Of a stretch of 64,000 bases of DNA, positions 7,918-15,848 are shown in pieces. The notes beneath the pieces are model-generated. The model saw only the letters and a program-made list of their open reading frames with translations, had not been told where the DNA came from and ran no database searches. Source of the DNA: Leucobacter sp. Psy1 (lineage in GTDB: Bacteria > Actinomycetota > Actinomycetes > Actinomycetales > Microbacteriaceae); contig NZ_CP083692.1 of the NCBI RefSeq assembly GCF_020096995.1, forward strand, positions 992,001 to 1,056,000, given 5' to 3'. The stretch's first letter is position 1; every line of letters starts with the position of its first letter. The position numbers and the translations under genes were made by a program.

Positions 7918-8808
7918 ATGCAACCACTCGTTCACCCGGGACCCAGAACCGAACATCGCATCATTTCGGTGCCGGTGCGCACGCGCAGCGTCGTGTGCGA
8001 GCTCGAGCCAGGCACCCCGCTCGTCGACCAGCTCCACGGGGCGCTCGCCGACCTCGGCGCCGACAGCGGGTATGCCGAGCTGAGCGGTGGCGACTACGCG
8101 CCGCTGAGATACTGCGTGCCAGACGTTGCGACGGCCGAGAAGGCGCTGAGCTTCTCGGAGACCCGCGGGCGGGCGGTCGCGCATCTCGTGTACGGCTCCG
8201 TCACCCTGGGGCTCCGTGACGGCGAACGCTTTATGCACAGCCACTGCTGCTGGCAAGAGCCCGGAGGCGCGCTCGAGGGTGGCCACCTCTGGCTCGAGAC
8301 CGAGACCGGTGCGCCGCCGTTCGCACTCGTGACGGCGGTCTACGGGGCGCAGTGGACGAGTGCAACGGACCCGGAGACCCTCATGCCGGTATTTACCCCC
8401 ACCGAACGGAGCGCACTCATGGGCGAGCAGCAGAATCACGACCAACAGACCCTCGACGCACCCGACACCGTCGTCGCGCGAGTACTGCCGAATGAGGACA
8501 TCACCAACGCGGTGCTGGCCGTGTGCCGAGAATACGGCTTCACCCGTGCGGCAGTGCGGGCGGGCCTCGGCAGCTTCGCGGGTGCCACCTTCGTCGACCG
8601 CGCGTCGGGTGAGTCCCGGTTCGTCGACGGTCCGGCGACCGAAGTCATCGCGCTCATCGGCGATGTTCGTACCGTCGACGGTGAACTCACGGTGCGCCTC
8701 AGCAGCACGCTCGTCGACCGGCACGGCGTGATCCACGCCGGCGAGCTTGTCGCCGGTGAGAATCTCGTCGCCGCGACCTTCGAACTTACGGTGCAGCGCC
8801 TGGATTGA
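7918..8808 (+). CDS. Tandem PPC/DUF296-domain protein
   Basis: A 296-residue protein with two copies of the PPC (plants and prokaryotes conserved, DUF296) fold. Copy 1, about 20-150, has the HSH metal-type pair and GGHL; copy 2, about 175-296, ends in IHAGELVAGENLVAATFEL, the family's terminal strand set. Prokaryotic members are usually single-domain trimers of about 140 residues; a fused pair is less common. The ATG at 7918 has GGAGG five bases upstream, better than the ATG at 7906, which lies within that Shine-Dalgarno region. It sits between the SDR and lipoyl genes, suggesting a metabolic rather than DNA-binding role, but the reaction is unknown. Confidence 0.78.
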   Translation: MQPLVHPGPRTEHRIISVPVRTRSVVCELEPGTPLVDQLHGALADLGADSGYAELSGGDYAPLRYCVPDVATAEKALSFSETRGRAVAHLVYGSVTLGLRDGERFMHSHCCWQEPGGALEGGHLWLETETGAPPFALVTAVYGAQWTSATDPETLMPVFTPTERSALMGEQQNHDQQTLDAPDTVVARVLPNEDITNAVLAVCREYGFTRAAVRAGLGSFAGATFVDRASGESRFVDGPATEVIALIGDVRTVDGELTVRLSSTLVDRHGVIHAGELVAGENLVAATFELTVQRLD

Positions 8809-8888
8809 GCACGCGCCCCACCCCTTTCCGCCCCGTCAGGGGATCACCACCCACCGACATCACCATCCACATCACAAGGAGTACCAAC

Positions 8889-9116
8889 ATGGACGTCACC
8901 CTCAGCCAGGACCTCATCGGCGAAGAGACCGAAGCCGACATGGGGGAGTGGCTCGTCGAAGACGGCGCCACGGTCACCGAAGGCCAGGTCATCGGCTCGA
9001 TCGAGACCTCGAAGCTGGTCAACGAGCTCGTGGCCCCCGCCGCGGGTGTCATCGCGCTGAAGAAGGAGCCGGGCGACCTCGTCGAGCTCGACGAGACGCT
9101 CGCGACGATTGCATAG
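8889..9116 (+). CDS. Free-standing lipoyl/biotinyl carrier domain
   Basis: A 75-residue protein that is a single lipoyl domain: paired half-hairpins around IETSKLVNELVAP, with Lys42 in ETSK as the attachment site. The flanking ETSK is typical of 2-oxoacid dehydrogenase lipoyl domains rather than biotin carriers (AMKM). AAGGAG lies upstream. It is nine bases before the E1 alpha gene. Since the window's E2 core lacks any lipoyl domain, this protein probably carries the acyl group between E1 and E2 as a separate, mobile subunit, much like GcvH does in glycine cleavage. Confidence 0.88.
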   Translation: MDVTLSQDLIGEETEADMGEWLVEDGATVTEGQVIGSIETSKLVNELVAPAAGVIALKKEPGDLVELDETLATIA

Positions 9117-9124
9117 GAGGCGAC

Positions 9125-10105
9125 ATGACTGACTATCAGGCAACCGAGCACGGCCTCACCGGACTGCGCTTGATGGCGAAGATCCGGGAGTTCGAACGGC
9201 GAATGCCGCTGCTCTCCGAGGAAGGGCTCATCCGCGGATCCACGCACCCCTCACTCGGTATGGAAGCGATCGCGGTCGGGGTGTCGCTTGCGCTGACCGA
9301 CGCTGACGCAATCGCGAGTACCCACCGCGGACACGCGCATACCCTCGCCAAGGGTGCCGACTTCGGCCGGACTATGGCTGAGATCCTGGGTCGTGCCACC
9401 GGCTACTGCGGCGGGAAGGGCGGATCGATGCACATCGGCGCGAAGGAGATCGGCGTGCTCGGCACGAACGGGATCGTCGGCGCCGGCATCGGACTTGCCA
9501 CCGGAGCGGCGCTCGCGTCGAAGCAGCTCGGTGACGGTACCGTCGCTGTCTCGTACTTCGGCGACGGGGCGTCGAACCAGGGCGTGCTCGCCGAGGCCTT
9601 CAACCTCGCCGCTATCTGGAAGCTGCCCGTCATCTTCGTTCTGGAGAACAACCACTACGCGCAGTCGGCGTCGATCGACGACATGGTGGCGCAGCCCGAT
9701 TTGAGCCGACGCGGCGAGGCCTACGGCGTGCCGTCGGTGAACGCGAACGGCATGGATCTCGAGGAAGTGTACCGTGTGGCGAGCGAGGCCGTGGCGCGGG
9801 CCCGCGCGGGCGAAGGCCCCTCGTTCCTCGTGCTCGACACGTACCGGTACCTCGGACACATGGCTGGAGACACAGAGATCTATCGCAGTGCCGATGAAGT
9901 CGAGGAGGCGCGGGGCAACGACCCCATCGCGAAGCTGCTCGCGCGACTCATCGAGCAGGGAGTGCTCACCGAAGAGGAGTGGGAGCGCACCGCGGCAACG
10001 GTCGTCGAAGAGGTCGAAGCGGCCGAGCAGTTCGCTCGCGAGTCGCCCTATCCGGAGGTCGCGGAGGCCTTCACCGATGTGTACGCGAAGGGAGCCGTCG
10101 CATGA
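9125..10105 (+). CDS. TPP-dependent 2-oxoacid/acetoin-type dehydrogenase E1, alpha subunit
   Basis: A 326-residue E1 alpha. The thiamine diphosphate motif GDGASNQG followed by the closing LENNHYA lies at about 145-180, and STHRGHAHTLAKG, GRATGYCGGKGGSMH and GTNGIVGAGI are the usual substrate-channel and subunit-contact blocks of acetoin/pyruvate-type E1. It catalyses decarboxylation or C-C cleavage and reductive acylation of the lipoyl arm. AGGAGG precedes the ATG. Its TGA overlaps the E1 beta start (ATGA). I call it acetoin-like by shape, but the true substrate is open, since TRAP and SDR genes share the operon region. Confidence 0.9.
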   Translation: MTDYQATEHGLTGLRLMAKIREFERRMPLLSEEGLIRGSTHPSLGMEAIAVGVSLALTDADAIASTHRGHAHTLAKGADFGRTMAEILGRATGYCGGKGGSMHIGAKEIGVLGTNGIVGAGIGLATGAALASKQLGDGTVAVSYFGDGASNQGVLAEAFNLAAIWKLPVIFVLENNHYAQSASIDDMVAQPDLSRRGEAYGVPSVNANGMDLEEVYRVASEAVARARAGEGPSFLVLDTYRYLGHMAGDTEIYRSADEVEEARGNDPIAKLLARLIEQGVLTEEEWERTAATVVEEVEAAEQFARESPYPEVAEAFTDVYAKGAVA

Positions 10106-11091
10106 ATGCGCAGACGAAGGACATGGTGACGTGGCGCGCACTGAACGCCGCCATGCACGAGATCATGGAATCGACGCCCGAAGCTTTCGTGCTGGGTGAG
10201 GACATCACCACTTGGGGCACGGGCGGCGGCACCTACGGTGTGACCCGCGGACTGCTCAAGAAGTTCGGTCGCGAGCGCGTCATGGACACGCCGATCAGCG
10301 AGGAAGTACTGCTGTCCGCCGTGTCGGCTGCCGCTGCGCGAGGGACCCGGCCGATTCTCGAGATCATGTATTCCGACTTCGCCTTCCTCGGGTTCGATGG
10401 CATCATCAACCAGGCGGCGAAGGCCCGGTACATGTTCGGTGGGCAGTTCGACACCCCGCTCGTGATTCGCAGCAATGGTGGTTCGGGCATCGGCAAGGCG
10501 GCTCAGCACTCGCAGTCGCTTGAGACCTTGTTCGCGCACATTCCCGGGCTCGAGGTCGTCGTGCCAGGCACACCGGGCGATGCCTACGGTCTGCTGCGAA
10601 CAGCTGCGGCGTCTGACAACCCGACGATCTTCCTGGAACACAAGAATCAGTACTACGACCGGGGGCCGGTCTCGTTCGAGCCGATCCCGTTCGGGCAGGC
10701 GCGCATCGCGCGCGAGGGTACCCATGCGACGATCGTCGCGACGCAGCAGATCCTCGCATACGCTCTGCAGGCGGCCGACGAACTGGCTGCAGAAGGGATC
10801 GAAGTCGAGATCGTCGATCCGCGCACCCTGTACCCGTTCGACATGGAGTCGGTCTACGCGTCGGTGGGGAAGACTCGCCACCTCGTGGTCGGTCACGAGG
10901 CCGTGCGCGACTACGGCTGGGGTGCCGAGTTCGTCGCCCAGACGGTCGAGGCCGCGTGGGACAAACTCGATGCCGCACCGGTGCGCGTGGGCGGTGCGCG
11001 CACGCCGATCCCATACGCGCAGGTGCTCGAAGAGGCGGTCATCCCATCGCCTGCGGACCTCGTCGCCGCGGTGAAGCGGACGCTCGCGTAA
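10102..11091 (+). CDS. TPP-dependent 2-oxoacid/acetoin-type dehydrogenase E1, beta subunit
   Basis: A 329-residue E1 beta subunit, with LGEDI near the N-terminus (the Glu that activates the TPP aminopyrimidine), DTPISEE, IMYSDFAFLGFDGIINQAAKARYM and the C-terminal transketolase domain with VVGHEAV. Length fits the family. The ATG at 10102 overlaps the alpha stop. No E3 (lipoamide dehydrogenase) lies in the window, so the complex must borrow one from elsewhere. A strong hairpin follows, marking the end of this transcription unit. Confidence 0.9.
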   Translation: MNAQTKDMVTWRALNAAMHEIMESTPEAFVLGEDITTWGTGGGTYGVTRGLLKKFGRERVMDTPISEEVLLSAVSAAAARGTRPILEIMYSDFAFLGFDGIINQAAKARYMFGGQFDTPLVIRSNGGSGIGKAAQHSQSLETLFAHIPGLEVVVPGTPGDAYGLLRTAAASDNPTIFLEHKNQYYDRGPVSFEPIPFGQARIAREGTHATIVATQQILAYALQAADELAAEGIEVEIVDPRTLYPFDMESVYASVGKTRHLVVGHEAVRDYGWGAEFVAQTVEAAWDKLDAAPVRVGGARTPIPYAQVLEEAVIPSPADLVAAVKRTLA

Positions 11092-11098
11092 CTGATTC

Positions 11099-11133
11099 GA
11101 GAGGGAGGGGCGTCGTGGACGCCCCTCCCTCTC
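11099..11133 (+). terminator. Hairpin terminator after E1 beta
   Basis: A perfect 16-pair stem (GAGAGGGAGGGGCGTC with its complement) and GTG loop. There is no T-tract, as is usual in high-GC actinobacteria. It separates the E1 genes from the SDR at 11156. Confidence 0.8.
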
Positions 11134-11155
11134 TGCTTGATAGACAGGATGGGAA

Positions 11156-11980
11156 ATGAGAAGACTCGAGAACAAGACGTGCCTCATTATCGGCGGTGGT
11201 TCGATCGGCGGGGAGATCACCAACGGGTTGGCCGCCGCGATCACCTATGCGCGCGAGGGTGCCGACGTGGTCATCGTAGATTTGACCGATGAGGCCGTGA
11301 CCGATGCGCTGGTGCGCGTCCGCCTCGAGTGCGCAGAACACGATGCTTCTCCGCAGCTGCTCGGGATCGTGGGGGATGCCACCGACGAAGCCTCGATGCG
11401 GGACGCGGTCGCTCAGACGATCGAGCGCTTCGGAAAGATCGACGTACTGCACAATAATGTCGGCATCGCCCGGATGGGCGGGCCGATCGAACAATCGCTC
11501 GAAGAGTGGCGGCAGGTGTTGAACGTTAACCTCACCAGCATGTTCATCACGTGTAAGCATGTGCTGCCCCACATGCTCGAACGCCGAAGCGGCAGCATCG
11601 TGAACATCGGTTCGGTTGGAGGCATGCGCTACATCGGATACAACTATCCGAGCTACTCGGCGACGAAGGGTGCCGTCGCGCAGTTCACGCAGAATCTTGC
11701 GATCGAATACGCCGCTCAGGGAATTCGCGCCAACACTGTTGCGCCGGGGTACATTGATTCCCCCATGATCTACCGTCAGATCAGCGATGCGTACGACACC
11801 GTAGAAGAGATGGTAGCGGCGCGTGATGCACTGTCACCGACGGGGAAGATGGGAGACTCGTTCGACGTGGCGAATGCCGCGCTCTTCCTGGCATCTGATG
11901 AGGCCCGGTACATCAACGGGGTCTGCCTGCCCGTCGATGGCGGGCTCGTGCAGAGTGTCGTCACCGCACCGATGAAGTGA
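11156..11980 (+). CDS. SDR-family oxidoreductase with atypical cofactor loop
   Basis: A 274-residue short-chain dehydrogenase. Catalytic YSATK, NIGSVGG and the C-terminal GVCLPVDGG are standard. The cofactor loop reads GGGSIGGEITNG followed by a longer stretch before EGADVVIVD, so the usual TGxxxGIG is altered and about six residues are inserted. It keeps Asp after the second strand, which favours NAD. It may oxidise or reduce a second intermediate of the pathway. GGGAAATG overlaps its start region, so the Shine-Dalgarno is weak. It runs convergent to the GntR gene 17 bases away. Confidence 0.85.
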   Translation: MRRLENKTCLIIGGGSIGGEITNGLAAAITYAREGADVVIVDLTDEAVTDALVRVRLECAEHDASPQLLGIVGDATDEASMRDAVAQTIERFGKIDVLHNNVGIARMGGPIEQSLEEWRQVLNVNLTSMFITCKHVLPHMLERRSGSIVNIGSVGGMRYIGYNYPSYSATKGAVAQFTQNLAIEYAAQGIRANTVAPGYIDSPMIYRQISDAYDTVEEMVAARDALSPTGKMGDSFDVANAALFLASDEARYINGVCLPVDGGLVQSVVTAPMK

Positions 11981-11997
11981 GCGCACGGTTTCCCTGC

Positions 11998-12744
11998 TCA
12001 GGTCGACGTATCTGAAGCGGCGAGTCGTTCGCGCTCGCGCAACTCGTGGAGCCATGCGAAGTGAGCGTCGATTGCCCGAGTCGCGCCGCCCTCGTCCCGC
12101 GCCTCGACGGCTGCGAGAACGGCGCCGTGCACCGTACGCATCGTCTCGAAATCTTGCTCCAGTGTGAGGTGGCGGAGAGTGCCGTGCAGCACGGCACTGA
12201 GCATCTGGGAAAAGAAGAGCAGCGCTGGGGAGTCTGAGGCAGCAAAGAGTGCCTGATGGAACATCATGTCGGCGGCGAGGAGTTCTCTTCCGTCCTCTGT
12301 TCGGTTCATCGCCTCGTTACTCTTGCGCAACTCGGCCAGATGCGCTTCTGTCGCGTTGGCGCACGCCTCGATGGCCGCTTGACGCTCGAGCGCGTGCCGC
12401 ATGGAGATGAGTGATTCGACTGTGATCTGCTCGAGCATGAGCCCGAGGACCAGGCCACTTCCGGCCTGCTCCGCCTGCATGCCCGAGTAGAAAGTTCCGA
12501 GCCGCTCCTTCCGCGTGAGAATCCCCATCGACTCGAGTTTTCCAATGCGGTCGCGTAGCGTGTTCCGGCTGATATTGAGTTGCTGCGTCAATTCCCGCTC
12601 GCTCGGGAGACGGTCGCCTGGTGACATTTCGCCGAGAAGACCGACCAACGCGACGAGTGCCGCGTCATCGAGCATGCTCGCGTAGAACTGATGGTTCTTC
12701 AACGAAACGCTCGGAGAGAATGGCGGAAGGCCGAGAGGCTTCAT
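11998..12744 (-). CDS. FadR/FCD-type GntR family regulator
   Basis: A 248-residue one-component regulator: winged helix at about 35-100 (GDRLPSERELTQQLNISRNTLRDRI is the GntR recognition segment) and an all-alpha FCD effector domain with the metal-binding His residues in FHQALF and VHGAVLAAV. Start chosen at 12744, with GGGAGGA seven bases upstream; an ATG at 12777 lacks one. FCD proteins usually sense small organic acids. It is the most likely reader of the TGGTnnnACCA sites at 2535, 3685 and 3729, so it would couple the pathway to its substrate. Confidence 0.88.
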   Translation of the reverse strand: MKPLGLPPFSPSVSLKNHQFYASMLDDAALVALVGLLGEMSPGDRLPSERELTQQLNISRNTLRDRIGKLESMGILTRKERLGTFYSGMQAEQAGSGLVLGLMLEQITVESLISMRHALERQAAIEACANATEAHLAELRKSNEAMNRTEDGRELLAADMMFHQALFAASDSPALLFFSQMLSAVLHGTLRHLTLEQDFETMRTVHGAVLAAVEARDEGGATRAIDAHFAWLHELRERERLAASDTST

Positions 12745-12814
12745 GCGGAGATCCTCCCGACTCAAAGCGAATTCCAACAGGTGCGGCGTCTAAAGCGATC
12801 ATATTCCACACCGA

Positions 12815-12840
12815 CAGAAATATTTCTGAACCCGGTTCAG
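12815..12840. promoter_or_regulatory. Two overlapping palindromes upstream of the GntR gene
   Basis: CAGAAATATTTCTG (12815-12828) is a perfect 14-base palindrome and CTGAACCCGGTTCAG (12826-12840) a perfect dyad with a one-base centre; they share CTG. They lie 70-96 bases upstream of the GntR start and about 45 bases from the msrB stop. They could be an autoregulatory site, but differ from the TGGTnnnACCA sites. Confidence 0.5.
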
Positions 12841-12884
12841 TTGTGACAGTGGCTCTCGCGTTGATCGGAACTCAGCGATTGCTC

Positions 12885-13286
12885 CTAGGACTCAGCCGTG
12901 AAGTTCAGCGACAGCGAGTTCATGCAGTAGCGGTTGCCCGTCGGGGTGCCGAAACCGTCGGGGAAGACGTGGCCCAGGTGACTGCCGCAGCGGGCGCAGC
13001 GCACCTCGGTCCGCTCCATGCCGAGCGAGTGGTCTTCGAGCAGTTCGACCGCTTCAGGGCGCACCGAGTCGTAAAAGCTCGGCCAGCCGCAGTGCGAATC
13101 GAACTTGGTGCCGCTCTCGAAGAGTTCGTTGCCGCACGCGGCGCAGGTGTAGAACCCCGCGCGATCCTCATCGAGCAGTTCACCGGTCCAGGCGCGCTCG
13201 GTGCCCGCCTCGCGCAGCACCGCGTACTGCTCGTCTCCGAGCTCTGCGCGCCACTCTTCTTCGGACTTCTCGACCTCGTATGCCAT
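12885..13286 (-). CDS. msrB: Peptide-methionine (R)-S-oxide reductase
   Basis: A 133-residue MsrB that reduces R-methionine sulfoxide in damaged proteins, using thioredoxin. Two CxxC pairs (Cys48/51 and Cys97/100) bind structural zinc. The nucleophile is Cys121 in RYCMNSLSL, and Cys66 in SHCGWPSF may act as the recycling Cys. The length is normal. TAGAAT lies seven bases before the ATG, so the mRNA is probably leaderless. It stands alone, divergent from comB. Confidence 0.95.
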   Translation of the reverse strand: MAYEVEKSEEEWRAELGDEQYAVLREAGTERAWTGELLDEDRAGFYTCAACGNELFESGTKFDSHCGWPSFYDSVRPEAVELLEDHSLGMERTEVRCARCGSHLGHVFPDGFGTPTGNRYCMNSLSLNFTAES

Positions 13287-13385
13287 GCCGACGATTCTAC
13301 GCCTTTCGGCCGAATCTCGATGTGGCGGCGGGCGGCTCCGTCGTCACGGGACGACACACTCCCGAGTTCTCGGCGACCCGCCTCA

Positions 13386-13391
13386 TAGGCT
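13386..13391 (+). promoter_or_regulatory. -10 box of leaderless comB
   Basis: TAGGCT fits the actinobacterial TANNNT -10 element. The ATG begins eight bases downstream, so transcription likely starts at or next to it. Confidence 0.45.
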
Positions 13392-13398
13392 GGAAGCC

Positions 13399-13920
13399 AT
13401 GACGGATCCTCGCGCTCAAGCCACGTATCAGGTGCGACTCGACTGGGGGACCGGGGCGCTGGAGCGCCTCGCTGCAGCTGAGATCGTCGTCGTGGTCGAC
13501 GCCATCGGTACGAACCAGGCGTTCATCGATCGCGTGTCGGAGCGATCCGCCGGTGCCACGGTGTTCGTCGGCTCACTGCGCAACGCCACGGCGACGGCGC
13601 AGGCTATTCTCGACGAGCAGGTGGCGCGCGGCGGTCGCACCGCGATCAACCTGGTGCTCGCCGGCGACGAGGGCCGGTTCGCGGTCGAGGACTACCTGGC
13701 TGCCGGTGCGATCGGCGATGCGCTCTCGGCGCGCGGCATCGACCACACGGCGCCGGATGTCGCCGTCGCCACCGAGGGGTTCCGTCCGCTCGGTCGTGCG
13801 GTGAAGCATCTGCTCTCCGCAAGCGCTGCCGGTCTGGAGCTGTCGGCCTCGGGCCGCCGCGACGAGGTCATCGCCGCAGCGCAGGTCGACGCCGAGGCCG
13901 AGGCCACTCGCTGGAAGTGA
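13399..13920 (+). CDS. ComB-like 2-phosphosulfolactate phosphatase family protein
   Basis: A 173-residue protein of the ComB family. Family features are the early VVVVDAIGTN strand-loop, the central GSLRNAT region, and LVLAGDEGRFAVEDYLAAGAI, where the Asp and Glu residues are proposed to bind Mg2+. ComB hydrolyses 2-phosphosulfolactate in methanogens. Homologues are widespread in bacteria without coenzyme M, and the true substrate there is often unknown. It is shorter than the archaeal protein (about 230), so a subset of loops is missing. It converges on the organosulfur operon, which may be coincidence. Confidence 0.75.
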   Translation: MTDPRAQATYQVRLDWGTGALERLAAAEIVVVVDAIGTNQAFIDRVSERSAGATVFVGSLRNATATAQAILDEQVARGGRTAINLVLAGDEGRFAVEDYLAAGAIGDALSARGIDHTAPDVAVATEGFRPLGRAVKHLLSASAAGLELSASGRRDEVIAAAQVDAEAEATRWK

Positions 13921-13956
13921 ACCCCGGCCGCGGCAACGTTCGTACCGAGCAGAACG

Positions 13957-14517
13957 CTACCGAGCGACGACCTGCCGCTTCGACGAGATCACACCGGTGT
14001 CGAAGCCGGCGAGGTGCAGCCCGCCGTGGAAGCGGGCGTGCTCGATCTTGATGCACCGGTCCATGACGACGTCGAGTCCCGCTGACTCCGCGATCTGCGC
14101 GGCCTCCTCGTTCCAGGAGCCGAGCTGCAGCCACAGCGCCTGCGCACCCACATCGACGGCTTCCTGAGCGACGCCGGGCAGGTCATCGTGCTTCCGGAAT
14201 ACGTCGACGATGTCGGGCACCACCGGCAGGTCGGCGAGCGAGTCGTACGCCGGATGGCCCAGGATCTCGTCGGCGCGCGGGTTCACGAAGTACACGTCGT
14301 ACGGTGAGCTCGAGAGCAGGTAGGTCGCCACGAAGTAGCTCGCACGTGCCGGGTTGTTCGAGGCGCCGACGATCGCGACGGACTTCGCCCGGCGCAGGAT
14401 CCCCAGCCGCGACGCGGCGCCAGGGGCCTGCCAGGACCGGGCGTCCGAGGCAGCCGGCGCCGAAGCGGGAACCGCGCAGGCCGCGCCGGAGGATGCAGGG
14501 GTGGTGGCGTCGCTCAT
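13957..14517 (-). CDS. CoA-binding (YccU-like Rossmann) protein
   Basis: A 186-residue protein of the CoA-binding domain superfamily. After a 40-residue Ala-rich lead, SVAIVGASNNPARASYFVATYL forms the nucleotide-binding fold, followed by VYFVNPRADEILG and VVMDRCIKIEH, all characteristic of small YccU-like proteins. No enzyme activity is established for the family. The ATG at 14517 overlaps the metY stop (ATGA) and has AGGAG upstream. In my recollection, this gene commonly follows metY in actinobacteria, so the pairing is probably functional, perhaps in redox or CoA sensing. Confidence 0.85.
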   Translation of the reverse strand: MSDATTPASSGAACAVPASAPAASDARSWQAPGAASRLGILRRAKSVAIVGASNNPARASYFVATYLLSSSPYDVYFVNPRADEILGHPAYDSLADLPVVPDIVDVFRKHDDLPGVAQEAVDVGAQALWLQLGSWNEEAAQIAESAGLDVVMDRCIKIEHARFHGGLHLAGFDTGVISSKRQVVAR

Positions 14518-15848
14518 CGGTGTGCTCCTGTCGCGAGAGTGAGGGCCTGATCCAGATCCCACACGATATCTTCCGGATCCTCGATGCCGACCGAGATCCG
14601 GATGAGGTCGGCGGGCACGCCGGCCGCTTCCAGCTGCTCGGGGGTGAGCTGCTGGTGCGTCGTCGAACCCGGGTGGATGACGAGCGTGCGCGCGTCGCCG
14701 ATGTTCGCGAGGTGGCTCGCGAGCTGCAGCGACTCGATGAGTTTCTCACCGGTTTCGCGGGCGGCCTGCAGGCGCTCGCCCTCGGAGTCGAAGTCGCCGG
14801 AGGGGCGGACCCCGAATGCGAACACGGACCCGGGGCCGAGCGGGAAGTACTTCTGCGCGCGGTCCTGATGCGGGTGACCCTCGAGTCCCGCCCAGGTCAC
14901 GAACGAGACGCGCGGATCGCTCGCCAGCCACTCGGCGACGACACGCGCGTTGGCGACGTGGGCGTCGATGCGCTGGGGGAGCGTCTCGATGCCCTGCAGC
15001 AGGTTGAACGCCGACTGCGGGCTGAGCGCCGGCCCGATGTCGCGCAGCTGTTCGGTGCGCAGCTTGGTGAGAAACCCGTACTCTCCGAAGTTGTCCCACC
15101 AGCGGATGCCGCCGTACGATTCGACGGGCTCCGTCATCGAGGGGAACTTGCCGTTGCCCCAGTTGAACGTGCCAGCCTCCACGACGACGCCGCCGAGCGT
15201 CGTGCCGTGCCCGCCGAGGAATTTCGTGACCGAGTGGATCACGATGTCGGCGCCGTGCTCGATCGGACGCGAGAGGTAGGGGGTGGAGAGCGTTGCATCG
15301 ACGACGAGGGGGATGCCCGCCTCGTGCGCTACGGCGGAGAGCCCCGCGATATCGGAGATCTCACCGCCGGGGTTGCCGATCGCCTCGACGTAGAGCACCT
15401 TCGTGTTCGGGCGGATCGCCTTGCGGAACTCCTCAGGGTCCGAGCTGGCGACGAACGTCGTCTCGACGCCGAACCGCCGCAGCGTCACGTCGAGCTGCGT
15501 CACGGTGCCACCGTAGAGCTGGGACGAGGCGACGACGTGATCGCCCTGCCCGACGAGCGCGGCGAACGTGATGAACTCGGCCGACATGCCGCTCGCCGTC
15601 GCCACCGCGCCGATGCCGCCCTCGAGGGAGGCGATGCGCTCTTCGAGCGCCGCCACCGTCGGGTTGCCGATGCGCGAGTAGATGTTGCCGTACTTCTGCA
15701 GCGCGAACAGGTTCGCGGCGTCCTTCGCGTCGTCGAAGACGAACGATGTCGTCTGGTAGATCGGCACGGCCCTCGCGCCGGTCGCAGCGTCGGGCGTTCC
15801 GCCCGCGTGCAGTGCTCGGGTGCGGAACCCGAACTGGTGCTCACTCAT
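14514..15848 (-). CDS. metY: O-acetylhomoserine sulfhydrylase (MetY type)
   Basis: A 444-residue PLP enzyme of the Cys/Met metabolism family. It makes homocysteine from O-acetylhomoserine and sulfide. The Lys that binds PLP is in HSVTKFLGGHG; TSGMSAEF and YVEAIGNPGG are further cofactor contacts. The long form and the TTSFVF, KYGNIYSRIGNPT block mark MetY rather than MetB. It sits in an organosulfur operon, where it could directly capture released sulfite-derived sulfide. Overlaps by ATGA with both neighbours. Confidence 0.93.
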   Translation of the reverse strand: MSEHQFGFRTRALHAGGTPDAATGARAVPIYQTTSFVFDDAKDAANLFALQKYGNIYSRIGNPTVAALEERIASLEGGIGAVATASGMSAEFITFAALVGQGDHVVASSQLYGGTVTQLDVTLRRFGVETTFVASSDPEEFRKAIRPNTKVLYVEAIGNPGGEISDIAGLSAVAHEAGIPLVVDATLSTPYLSRPIEHGADIVIHSVTKFLGGHGTTLGGVVVEAGTFNWGNGKFPSMTEPVESYGGIRWWDNFGEYGFLTKLRTEQLRDIGPALSPQSAFNLLQGIETLPQRIDAHVANARVVAEWLASDPRVSFVTWAGLEGHPHQDRAQKYFPLGPGSVFAFGVRPSGDFDSEGERLQAARETGEKLIESLQLASHLANIGDARTLVIHPGSTTHQQLTPEQLEAAGVPADLIRISVGIEDPEDIVWDLDQALTLATGAHR

